A stretch of 9,942 nt of DNA. It comes from an uncultured Clostridia bacterium. Lineage in GTDB: Bacteria; Bacillota; Clostridia; Oscillospirales; Acutalibacteraceae. The stretch is from assembly GCA_947302895.1 (NCBI GenBank), contig CAMYWU010000036.1, positions 1 through 9,942 on the forward strand. Reading direction: 5' to 3'. A program made the position numbers and the translations under genes. Under the pieces are notes generated by a model. It worked only from the letters and a program-made list of their open reading frames with translations, made no database searches and had not been told where the DNA came from. Positions 1-5,336 of the stretch are shown in pieces (positions within the stretch are counted from its first letter, which is position 1; every line of letters begins with the position of its first letter).

Positions 1-67
1 TGGGGCATACATCGATGGGCTCATCACTCTCGTATCCGCATACGGGACAATAATACTTTTTAGCCAT
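1..67 (-). CDS. Rubredoxin-like CxxC protein, N-terminal fragment
   Basis: This is the first 22 codons of a gene running off the left edge. The visible product begins MAKKYYCPVCGYESDEPIDV and continues C-P. A CPVCG knuckle at residues 7-11 and a further Cys-Pro at 21-22 match the start of a rubredoxin-type iron site (CxxCG, then CPxC). The ATG is at 65-67, with AGGAG at 75-79 seven bases upstream. Proteins with such a domain carry electrons or detoxify peroxide and oxygen in anaerobes, either as free rubredoxin or as part of a rubrerythrin. The second cysteine pair and the rest of the protein lie outside the window, so these cannot be told apart. A small zinc-ribbon protein is the other possibility. 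The gene follows the upstream transporter ATPase by 55 bases on the same strand, with no clear terminator between, so read-through is possible. Confidence 0.6.
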   Translation of the reverse strand, partial: MAKKYYCPVCGYESDEPIDVCP

Positions 68-87
68 AATTTTACTCCTTTTTGTTA

Positions 88-114
88 TTGATAATTGTTT
101 ATCAATTATTATCA
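88..114 (-). promoter_or_regulatory. Fur/PerR-like AT-rich palindrome (candidate operator)
   Basis: TTGATAA (88-94) and TTATCAA (99-105) form a perfect 7-base inverted repeat around TTGT. TGATAAT (89-95) and ATTATCA (108-114) form a second perfect inverted repeat overlapping the first. Overlapping GATAAT-type hexamers are the hallmark of Fur-family operators. The site ends about ten bases upstream of the ribosome site of the rubredoxin-like gene. PerR control of rubredoxin and rubrerythrin genes is known in clostridia, so an operator is plausible. A simple mRNA hairpin, or chance in AT-rich DNA, is not excluded. Confidence 0.4.
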
Positions 115-122
115 AATATAAT

Positions 123-866
123 TTACAATACTTTTGATAAAAAGTCAACAAGTCGGGGGTCTTTTGGAGAATCAAAAATTTCCGAGGGTGTTCCCATTTC
201 AAGAATTTTTCCGTCCGCCATAAATACAACCCTTGTTGCAACCTCTTTTGCAAAGCCCATTTCGTGGGTTACAACAACCATTGTCATACCCTCTGCTGCA
301 AGGCTCTGCATAACCTGGAGAACCTCGCCAACCATTTCGGGGTCGAGCGCTGAGGTGGGCTCGTCAAACAGCATAACCTCGGGTTCCATACAAAGCGCAC
401 GAACTATTGCAACTCTCTGCTTCTGACCGCCCGAAAGCTGTGCAGGATAAGCCTTGGCCCTGTCGTCAAGACCAACCTTCTGCAAAAGCTCGTGTGCCTT
501 TGCCTCCGCCTCCTCCTTGCTCTTGCCGAGGAGCTTCATAGGTGCGATTGTTAAGTTTTTGAGAACCGTCATATTCGGGAAGAGGTTGAAATGCTGGAAA
601 ACCATTCCCATTTTCTGACGGTGTTTGTTTATATCAAGCTTGGGGTCGGTTAAATCATCGCCGTCAAAAACAATGCTGCCTCCCGTGGGGATTTCGAGCA
701 GGTTTAAAGAGCGGAGAACGGTTGATTTTCCTGAGCCTGAAGGACCTATAATAACAACAACCTCGCCCTTATCTATTTCAAGATTTATGCCGTCAAGCGC
801 CTTAACGGTTCCTGCGAGATAGTGCTTTTTAAGTCCTGTTACATTGATTAAGCAATTATCGTTCAC
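123..866 (-). CDS. Polar amino acid ABC transporter, ATP-binding protein (GlnQ family), operon 1
   Basis: This 247-residue protein is full length for the GlnQ/HisP class of amino acid importer ATPases, and would power uptake through the permease encoded just upstream. Visible motifs are Walker [10 protein letters not shown] (41-49), Q-loop Q91 in VFQHFNLFP, signature LSGGQ (144-148), Walker B MLFDEPT with catalytic E169, D-loop SALD (172-175) and switch H201 in VTHEM. All key residues are present. The start codon is GTG (866-864), supported by an AGGAGG site at 877-882 inside the end of the permease gene. The coding region overlaps the permease by 11 bases, consistent with coupled translation. 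It is the last gene of the operon whose receptor is at 1759-2499. Family membership is secure; the transported amino acid cannot be read from the sequence. Confidence 0.95.
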   Translation of the reverse strand: MNDNCLINVTGLKKHYLAGTVKALDGINLEIDKGEVVVIIGPSGSGKSTVLRSLNLLEIPTGGSIVFDGDDLTDPKLDINKHRQKMGMVFQHFNLFPNMTVLKNLTIAPMKLLGKSKEEAEAKAHELLQKVGLDDRAKAYPAQLSGGQKQRVAIVRALCMEPEVMLFDEPTSALDPEMVGEVLQVMQSLAAEGMTMVVVTHEMGFAKEVATRVVFMADGKILEMGTPSEIFDSPKDPRLVDFLSKVL

Positions 867-1590
867 TCTTCTTCAGCCTCCTTTCAAGCTTGCCGACAAG
901 CCAGGTGAGCAGCATAACCGTTGCAAGATAGATTACTGCAACGATTCCGAGCGGAATGAAATAATCAAAAATTCTTCCGCCGATAATGTTTCCTGCCTTT
1001 GTAAGCTCAATAACGCCAACGTAACCTGCAACCGAGGTTTCTTTAAGAAGCGCTATAAATTCATTAAGCAATGCGGGAAGAACTGCCTTAAACATCTGGG
1101 GGATTATGATATATCTCATAGTCTGAACATAGTTGAAGCCGATTGAACGTCCTGCCTCAAACTGACCTTCGTCTATGCTCATAATTCCTGCTCTGAATAT
1201 CTCGGCAACATATGCTCCCGAGTTGATACCGAATGCAAGTATACCAACCAGAACGCCGTTGCTCGAGAATGAGAAGATAACAAAATACATAATCATAAGC
1301 TGAACAACAACGGGAATTCCGCGGATAACGGTTAAGTATATCTTGCATATTCCGTTGAGCAGGGCAAGAAGATAGTAGCCCAAACCGCCTCTGAGCTTCA
1401 TTGATTCTTTGTTTTTATCAAACGAGGTTCTTACCGCAACAACAAGAACACCGATGATAATACCGAGAATAAGCGCACCGCCCGTAATCTTCAGCGTGTT
1501 TAAAAAGCCGTTGATATACTGCATATATCTTTGCTCTTGAATAAAAGCGTTGCCAAATCTCTCGGCTATTGATAAAGTTATAGGGGTCAT
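856..1590 (-). CDS. Polar amino acid ABC transporter, permease (HisM/GlnP family), operon 1
   Basis: This 244-residue membrane protein is about the usual length for single permeases of the polar amino acid uptake family. It has about five hydrophobic segments, the first near residues 35-53. The family hallmarks are [10 protein letters not shown] (90-99) and the EAA loop E130-x-x-R-A-G, ending in E145-A-G-x-x-x-G151, which docks on the ATPase. With only one permease gene in the operon, the transporter would use a homodimer. The ATG (1588-1590) has an AGAGGA-type ribosome site a few bases upstream. It is separated from the receptor gene by a 168-base spacer filled with repeats (1591-1758), and it overlaps the ATPase gene by 11 bases. 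An extended hydrophilic stretch, residues 56-70, separates the first two membrane segments. Substrate is unknown. Confidence 0.93.
   Translation of the reverse strand: MTPITLSIAERFGNAFIQEQRYMQYINGFLNTLKITGGALILGIIIGVLVVAVRTSFDKNKESMKLRGGLGYYLLALLNGICKIYLTVIRGIPVVVQLMIMYFVIFSFSSNGVLVGILAFGINSGAYVAEIFRAGIMSIDEGQFEAGRSIGFNYVQTMRYIIIPQMFKAVLPALLNEFIALLKETSVAGYVGVIELTKAGNIIGGRIFDYFIPLGIVAVIYLATVMLLTWLVGKLERRLKKSER
877..882 (-). promoter_or_regulatory. Ribosome binding site fixing the GTG start of the operon 1 ATPase
   Basis: On the minus strand this reads AGGAGG, ten bases before the GTG at 866-864. It lies within the 3' end of the permease gene. It supports GTG as the start, since there is no ATG nearby in this frame at a suitable distance. 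Confidence 0.7.
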
Positions 1591-1602
1591 AGTGTTTCCT
1601 CT

Positions 1603-1716
1603 TTCATTAGTGAAGAATGAAAAGTGAATAGTGAAGAGTTTTTAGTGCTGCGCACAGCTTTTATAATGGGTGCGGGCAACGCACGCCATAAACTCTTAAC
1701 TTTTAACTCTTAACTA
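1603..1716. repeat. Head-to-head GTGC hairpin repeats with 7-base tandem tails
   Basis: Two copies of one small repeat lie back to back between the receptor and permease genes of operon 1. On the minus strand GTGCGCAGCAC (1655-1645) is followed by heptads such as CTCTTCA, CTATTCA and CTTTTCA. On the plus strand GTGCG (1670-1674) pairs with CGCAC (1680-1684), followed by CATAAA and the heptads CTCTTAA (1693-1699), CTTTTAA (1700-1706) and CTCTTAA (1707-1713). A 14-base spacer (1656-1669) separates the copies. Related copies occur at 8231-8262 and 8461-8512. No open frame is supported here, so this is probably a non-autonomous intergenic repeat. Confidence 0.7.
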
Positions 1717-1724
1717 TAAATAAA

Positions 1725-1749
1725 GGGCGGATACTATCCGCCCCCTACT
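1725..1749 (-). terminator. Intercistronic hairpin after the operon 1 receptor gene (GTAGGG family)
   Basis: GGGCGGAT (1725-1732) and ATCCGCCC (1736-1743) form a perfect 8-base-pair stem with a 3-base loop. On the minus strand it begins 16 bases after the receptor stop codon and is followed by TTTATTTAT. That makes it a plausible partial terminator or 3'-end stabiliser, letting the receptor be made in excess of the permease. It begins with GTAGGG on the minus strand and nearly matches the hairpin at 5145-5169. Confidence 0.6.
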
Positions 1750-1758
1750 GCTTGTTAA

Positions 1759-2499
1759 TTACTCAGCGTTGATATATTTGTCAACGATTTTCTGAACAGT
1801 ACCGTCTGCGGTGAGTTCTGCAAGAGCAGCGTTAACCTTGTTCATAAGCTCTGTGTTTTCCTTATTGAAGCAGATTGCATAGTCCTCTTCAACATAGGTT
1901 GTATCAAGAATCTTAAGTCCTTCGTTTGCTGCAACATAGCTCTTAGCAGGCTCATTGTCGATAATAACGCAGTCAACCTTGCCTGAAACAAGTGCCTGAA
2001 CTGCAACAGCGCCGTTGTCGTACTTGGTAACGTTCTCCTCGCCGAAATCATCGCAAGCATAAATGTCGCCTGTGGTTGAGGTCTGAACGCCAATCTTCTT
2101 GCCTGCAACATCGTCAACCGACTTGATGTCGCTGTCTTCCTTAACGATAACAACCTGAACGCCCTTTGCATAAGAGGTTGAGAAGTTAACGCTCTGAAGT
2201 CTTTCATCAGTTACGGTCATACCTGCCATACCCATATCGTATTTCTTAGACTGAACGCCGGGGATGATTGAATCGAATGCAACGTCTTCAATCTTGAGCT
2301 CCATACCGAGCTTGTCTGCAATTGCCTGAGCAATTTCAGCATCGATACCAACAATAGCATCGCCATCATGATATTCATACGGAGGGAACTCAGCGTTTGT
2401 TGCCATAACAAGAGTTTCTTTTGATTCTGTTTTGCTGCAAGCTGCGAATGCAAATACAACAGTTAAAACAGCAAGAACAACGCATAAAAACTTTTTCAT
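1759..2499 (-). CDS. Amino acid ABC transporter, substrate-binding lipoprotein, operon 1
   Basis: This 246-residue extracytoplasmic receptor would capture an amino acid and deliver it to the permease of the same operon. The N-terminus is a lipoprotein signal: KK at 2-3, a hydrophobic core, and FAAC with lipidated C21. The mature part has the type II periplasmic-binding fold: ATNAEFPPYEY (33-43), GIDAEIAQAIADKLG (51-65), GMTVTDER (93-100) and VIIDNEP (178-184). By analogy with glutamine- and arginine-binding relatives, R100 would hold the substrate carboxylate and D181 its amino group; this is family inference. VQTSTTG (138-144) is the usual hinge/ligand loop. The ATG (2497-2499) has AAGGAG at 2508-2513. 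It heads a minus-strand operon driven from the divergent region. Which amino acid is bound cannot be stated. Confidence 0.93.
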   Translation of the reverse strand: MKKFLCVVLAVLTVVFAFAACSKTESKETLVMATNAEFPPYEYHDGDAIVGIDAEIAQAIADKLGMELKIEDVAFDSIIPGVQSKKYDMGMAGMTVTDERLQSVNFSTSYAKGVQVVIVKEDSDIKSVDDVAGKKIGVQTSTTGDIYACDDFGEENVTKYDNGAVAVQALVSGKVDCVIIDNEPAKSYVAANEGLKILDTTYVEEDYAICFNKENTELMNKVNAALAELTADGTVQKIVDKYINAE

Positions 2500-2525
2500 A
2501 ATTCTTTCTCCTTATAATTTGTTAT

Positions 2526-2557
2526 ATTATATACATTTTTTGTACGTTTTTTGTACG
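2526..2557 (-). promoter_or_regulatory. Minus-strand promoter with tandem 11-base repeat, operon 1
   Basis: A perfect -10 TATAAT lies at 2531-2526 on the minus strand. It would start transcription near 2519, just ahead of the ribosome site. No good -35 hexamer is present at 16-18 bases. That position is instead covered by two perfect head-to-tail copies of an 11-base unit, TTTTTTGTACG on the plus strand (2536-2546 and 2547-2557). The poor -35 suggests dependence on an activator, or that the repeat is an operator. Confidence 0.5.
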
Positions 2558-2639
2558 CAGTTACAATATCACAAACAAATTCCCATTGTCAACAAATATT
2601 TACTTTTATAAGCAAATTTCATAAATATGCATAAAAATG

Positions 2640-2653
2640 AATGTTCAAACATT
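2640..2653. repeat. 14-base palindrome in the divergent control region
   Basis: AATGTT and AACATT flank a CA centre. The site lies between the two divergent promoters, about 24 bases upstream of the plus-strand -35. It could be an operator half-way between the operons. In such AT-rich DNA a palindrome of this size could also arise by chance. Confidence 0.3.
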
Positions 2654-2660
2654 TTCTCAT

Positions 2661-2705
2661 TTTAGCAAATTAACACTTTACTTTGCTAAAGAAATAAAGT
2701 ATAAT
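2661..2705 (+). promoter_or_regulatory. Plus-strand promoter overlapped by a 9-base inverted repeat, operon 2
   Basis: The -35 TTTACT (2677-2682) and -10 TATAAT (2700-2705) are 17 bases apart, giving a leader of about 36 bases before the ATG at 2748. A perfect inverted repeat, TTTAGCAAA (2661-2669) and TTTGCTAAA (2682-2690), brackets the -35, with its arm centres 21 bases apart. The right arm fills most of the -35/-10 spacer. This geometry fits a dimeric repressor site; the regulator is unknown and is not encoded in the window. Confidence 0.6.
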
Positions 2706-2747
2706 AGCCTCATCCAATTTTTGAAATGAAAGAAAGAGGTATTAAAA

Positions 2748-3584
2748 ATGAAAAAGTTTTTAGCAGTTTTACTTGCAGTTTTAGTTGTTGCATTCAGCTT
2801 TGCGGCTTGCTCTAATTCAGACAAAACATCTGATGAAACAACAAAAGCCGCTGCCGACAGCGATCTTGCTTACATTCAGGAAAAGGGCAATCTTGTTATC
2901 GGTATCACTTATTTTGAACCAATGGATTATATCAATGAAAACGGCGAGCTTACAGGCTTCGAGGTTGAATTCGGTAAGGCAGTTTGCGAAAAGCTCGGCG
3001 TTGAGCCCAAGTTCCAGGAAATCTCATGGGATGCTAAGGAAACAGAGCTTGCAGCAAAGAATATCGACTGCATCTGGAACGGAATGACAATCACTCCTGA
3101 AAGACAGGAAGCAATGAGCGTTTCAAACCCGTATCTCAACAACAAGCAGGTTATTATCTGCAAGGCAGAGAATGCTGCTGCATTCGCAGTTGCAGGCGGT
3201 CTTGACGGCAAAACAATTGTTGCTGAAAAAGAATCGGCAGGCGAAGAAACAATAAACGACGAAGCTAATGCTGATTTCTTCGCAAAGGCAACCTATGTTG
3301 CAGTTGATTCAATGAAGAACGCAATGATGGAAGTTAAGGCAGGAACAGCTGACGCTGCAGTTATCGACTATGTAACAGGTATCGGTTCTCTCGGCGAGGG
3401 CAGCGATTATGCAGACCTTGAAATCGTTGATAAGTCTTTTGCAGATGAGCAGTACGGTATTGCTTTCCGCAAGGGCAGCGATATAACCGAGAAGGTTAAT
3501 GCAGCAATCAAAGAGCTTATGGAAGACGGCACACTTGAAAAAATTGCTGAAAAATACAACCTTACCGAGCAGCTTGTAAGATAA
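2748..3584 (+). CDS. Amino acid ABC transporter, substrate-binding lipoprotein, operon 2
   Basis: This 278-residue receptor of the second importer has a lipoprotein signal almost the same as that of the operon 1 receptor (MKKFLA, hydrophobic core, FAAC with lipidated C21). An Asp/Ser/Thr/Lys-rich linker (22-39) precedes the binding fold: NLVIGITYFEPMDY (48-61), TGFEVEFGKAVCEKLG (69-84), IDCIWNGMTITPER (106-119) and AAVIDY (203-208). R119 and D207 occupy the positions that bind the carboxylate and amino groups in characterised relatives (inference). The usual VQxGTTG-type loop reads VAEKESAGEE (158-167), a clear divergence from the operon 1 receptor and a hint of different ligand selectivity. 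AGAGG at 2735-2739 precedes the ATG. A hairpin terminator at 3665-3702 separates it from the permease. Substrate unassigned. Confidence 0.93.
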   Translation: MKKFLAVLLAVLVVAFSFAACSNSDKTSDETTKAAADSDLAYIQEKGNLVIGITYFEPMDYINENGELTGFEVEFGKAVCEKLGVEPKFQEISWDAKETELAAKNIDCIWNGMTITPERQEAMSVSNPYLNNKQVIICKAENAAAFAVAGGLDGKTIVAEKESAGEETINDEANADFFAKATYVAVDSMKNAMMEVKAGTADAAVIDYVTGIGSLGEGSDYADLEIVDKSFADEQYGIAFRKGSDITEKVNAAIKELMEDGTLEKIAEKYNLTEQLVR

Positions 3585-3588
3585 TTAC

Positions 3589-3632
3589 GTTTTAAGTTTT
3601 GCGTTTTGCGTTGCGAGTTCCCGGTTACTCGC
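3589..3632 (+). repeat. Heptad tail plus hairpin downstream of the operon 2 receptor gene
   Basis: Three 7-base units (GTTTTAA 3589-3595, GTTTTGC 3596-3602 and 3603-3609) run into a hairpin GCGAGT (3613-3618) / ACTCGC (3627-3632) with an 8-base loop. The 7-base period and adjacent short hairpin resemble the GTGC repeats elsewhere in the window, although the sequences differ. No T-run follows the hairpin. Confidence 0.4.
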
Positions 3633-3664
3633 TTTGCTCAGACAATAATTTGTTTAAATGATTT

Positions 3665-3702
3665 CATACAGCAGGCAGTTTATCTGTCTGCCGTATGTTT
3701 TT
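3665..3702 (+). terminator. Intercistronic terminator/attenuator between operon 2 receptor and permease
   Basis: CATACAGCAGGCAG (3665-3678) pairs with CTGTCTGCCGTATG (3684-3697) across a 5-base loop, a 14-position stem with one mismatch and one G-U pair. Five T residues follow (3698-3702). This is a textbook intrinsic terminator shape placed inside an operon, just before the permease ribosome site (AGGAG 3705-3709). Partial read-through would set a high receptor-to-permease ratio. A hidden second promoter for the permease is the alternative. Confidence 0.8.
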
Positions 3703-3715
3703 GTAGGAGAATATA

Positions 3716-4360
3716 ATGACCTTTTCAACAATAACTCTTGAGCTTTTAAAGGGCTTCTGGGAAAACCTGCGGCTTTTCGGGCTGACACTTGTTTTTGCAT
3801 TGCCCTTAGGACTTATTATATGCTTTTGCTCAATGGCAAAATTCAAGCCGCTCAAATGGCTTTCAAAAACCTTTGTATGGATTATTCGAGGAACTCCGCT
3901 TATGCTCCAGCTCTTCGTTGTTTTCTATGTTCCGGGAATTGTTTTCAATACCCCGATGAAAACACGTTTTATGGCGGCGCTTGTTGCCTTTGTTATCAAC
4001 TATGCCGCATATTTTTCAGAGATATACAGGGGCGGAATAGAAAGCATTCCTGTTGGTCAGCACGAGGCGGGAATGGTTCTCGGTATGACCAAAAAGCAGA
4101 TTTTCTTTAAGGTAACATTAATGCAGGTTATCAAAAAGATTGTTCCGCCGATGAGCAACGAAATTATAACTCTTGTTAAGGATACCTCTCTTGCAAGGGT
4201 TATTGCGGTTTCCGAGGTTATTATGATGGCGGACAGATTTACCGCAAGAGGACTTATATGGCCGCTTTTCTACACGGGCGTTTTCTTCCTCGTTTTCAAC
4301 GGACTTTTAACCATTGTTTTCGGCAAAATCGAAAAGAAGCTAAACTATTATAAAGGCTAA
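3716..4360 (+). CDS. Polar amino acid ABC transporter, permease (HisM/GlnP family), operon 2
   Basis: This 214-residue membrane protein is the usual length for the family and 30 residues shorter than its operon 1 counterpart, mainly because it lacks that protein's hydrophilic insertion after the first membrane segment. It has about five hydrophobic segments, the first near residues 20-38. Hallmarks are RGTPLMLQ (58-65) and the EAA loop E102-x-x-R-G-G, ending in E117-A-G-x-x-x-G123. As the only permease of its operon it should act as a homodimer. The ATG at 3716 is set by AGGAG (3705-3709), six bases upstream and directly after the terminator-like hairpin. The ATPase gene follows after 13 bases. 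Family assignment is secure; the substrate is unknown. Confidence 0.93.
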   Translation: MTFSTITLELLKGFWENLRLFGLTLVFALPLGLIICFCSMAKFKPLKWLSKTFVWIIRGTPLMLQLFVVFYVPGIVFNTPMKTRFMAALVAFVINYAAYFSEIYRGGIESIPVGQHEAGMVLGMTKKQIFFKVTLMQVIKKIVPPMSNEIITLVKDTSLARVIAVSEVIMMADRFTARGLIWPLFYTGVFFLVFNGLLTIVFGKIEKKLNYYKG

Positions 4361-4373
4361 CGGAGGTTGAAGT

Positions 4374-5132
4374 ATGGCAGTTTTAGAAGTTAAAAACATA
4401 CATAAAACCTTCGCTGATACCGAGGTTTTAAAAGGAATTGATTTTGAGCTCGAAAAGGGCGAGGTTTTATCCATTATCGGCTCTTCGGGCTCGGGAAAAA
4501 CAACCCTTTTGCGCTGCATTAATTTTCTTGAATTTGCAGAAAAGGGAACCATAACCGTTAACGGCGAGGTTATATATAACGGCGAAGAGGATAAAAAACA
4601 TAAGGAAAAGGAACTCAGAAAAAAGCGACTCCATTTCGGTCTTGTTTTTCAGTCGTTCAACCTCTTTCCGCAGTATAATGTTATGCAGAATTTAACCCTT
4701 GCGCCCTCGCTTCTCAAAATGGGAAGCAAAGACGAGCTTGAAAAAGAGGCAAGGGAAATCCTTGAAAGGGTAAACCTTTCGGAAAAGGCGCTTTCCTATC
4801 CCTGCGAGCTTTCGGGCGGTCAGCAGCAGCGAGTTGCAATTGCAAGAGCGCTTATGCTCAATCCCGATATCCTTTGCTTTGATGAGCCAACCTCGGCTCT
4901 CGACCCCGAGCTTACGGGCGAGGTTTTGAAGGTTATCAAGGGGCTTAAGGACGGCGGAAGCACAATGATTGTTGTAACCCACGAAATGGAATTTGCAAAG
5001 AATGTTTCGGATAAGGTTATCTTTATGGCAAACGGCGTTGTTGAAGAAATCGGAACACCCTCCGAGGTTTTCGATACCCCAACGAGCGAAAAAACAAAAG
5101 CGTTTTTGGCTAATTCCTTAGAGAAATTCTAA
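4374..5132 (+). CDS. Polar amino acid ABC transporter, ATP-binding protein (GlnQ family), operon 2
   Basis: This 252-residue ATPase drives the second importer. Motifs in order are Walker [10 protein letters not shown] (36-44), Q-loop Q93 in VFQSFNLFP, signature LSGGQQQR (146-153), Walker B ILCFDEPT with catalytic E171, SALD (174-177) and switch H203 in VTHEM. All are intact. Compared with the operon 1 ATPase it has a longer, charged insert at about residues 69-86 ([15 protein letters not shown]) before the Q-loop. The ATG has GGAGG at 4362-4366, and the gene lies 13 bases after the permease, so it is co-transcribed. It ends the operon, and a terminator-like hairpin follows at 5145-5169. Confidence 0.95.
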   Translation: MAVLEVKNIHKTFADTEVLKGIDFELEKGEVLSIIGSSGSGKTTLLRCINFLEFAEKGTITVNGEVIYNGEEDKKHKEKELRKKRLHFGLVFQSFNLFPQYNVMQNLTLAPSLLKMGSKDELEKEAREILERVNLSEKALSYPCELSGGQQQRVAIARALMLNPDILCFDEPTSALDPELTGEVLKVIKGLKDGGSTMIVVTHEMEFAKNVSDKVIFMANGVVEEIGTPSEVFDTPTSEKTKAFLANSLEKF

Positions 5133-5144
5133 CAATAAAAAATG

Positions 5145-5177
5145 TAGGAGGGGCGGATATCATCCGCCCTGTTTTTT
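5145..5177 (+). terminator. Hairpin with T-run ending operon 2 (GTAGGG family)
   Basis: GGGCGGAT (5151-5158) and ATCCGCCC (5162-5169) pair perfectly around ATC, followed by TG and six T residues (5172-5177). It begins 12 bases after the ATPase stop and looks like an intrinsic terminator. The stem is identical to that at 1725-1743, and the GTAGG at 5144-5148 links it to the other GTAGGG hairpins. Confidence 0.7.
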
Positions 5178-5178
5178 C

Positions 5179-5250
5179 GGGTTGTCGGGGACGCCAACCC
5201 CTACAAACTCGTTTCGGCGCAGTAGTAGGGGACGGCGTCCTCGACGTCCC
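5179..5250. repeat. Inverted pair of GTAGGG hairpin repeats
   Basis: Minus-strand copy: stem GGGTTG/CAACCC (5195-5200 and 5179-5184) with loop GCGTCCCCGA. Plus-strand copy: stem GGGACG (5229-5234) / CGTCCC (5245-5250) with loop GCGTCCTCGA, followed by ATTTTTG. Their 5' edges face each other as CCCCTAC (5198-5204) and GTAGGGG (5225-5231), separated by 20 bases. A third copy at 8427-8452 has the same loop length. The plus-strand copy could also act as a terminator. Confidence 0.7.
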
Positions 5251-5277
5251 ATTTTTGTACCTCTAAAATAAAACACT

Positions 5278-5305
5278 TTGAAAAATATCTGATATAGTGT
5301 ATAAT
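5278..5305 (+). promoter_or_regulatory. Promoter of the alpha-galactosidase gene
   Basis: TTGAAA (5278-5283) and TATAAT (5300-5305) are separated by 16 bases, a good match to a vegetative promoter. Predicted start is near 5312, giving a short leader with AAGGAG (5324-5329) seven bases before the ATG at 5337. No operator-like repeat is evident around it. Confidence 0.75.
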
Positions 5306-5336
5306 AGTGTAAAGATTTCTCAAAAGGAGCAAAACC

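Noticed and set aside
82..426. 114-codon plus-strand open frame opposite the operon 1 ATPase
   Set aside because: It is antisense to a well-supported ABC ATPase with all its motifs, and the product resembles nothing recognisable.
1591..1758. Insertion sequence between receptor and permease of operon 1
   Set aside because: The spacer is only 168 bases with no transposase frame. The inverted copies are short hairpin repeats and not the terminal repeats of a complete element.
3589..3609. Start of a CRISPR-like or satellite array because of tandem units
   Set aside because: The units are 7 bases, contiguous and only three in number, with no spacers. This is a short tandem tail, not a CRISPR array.
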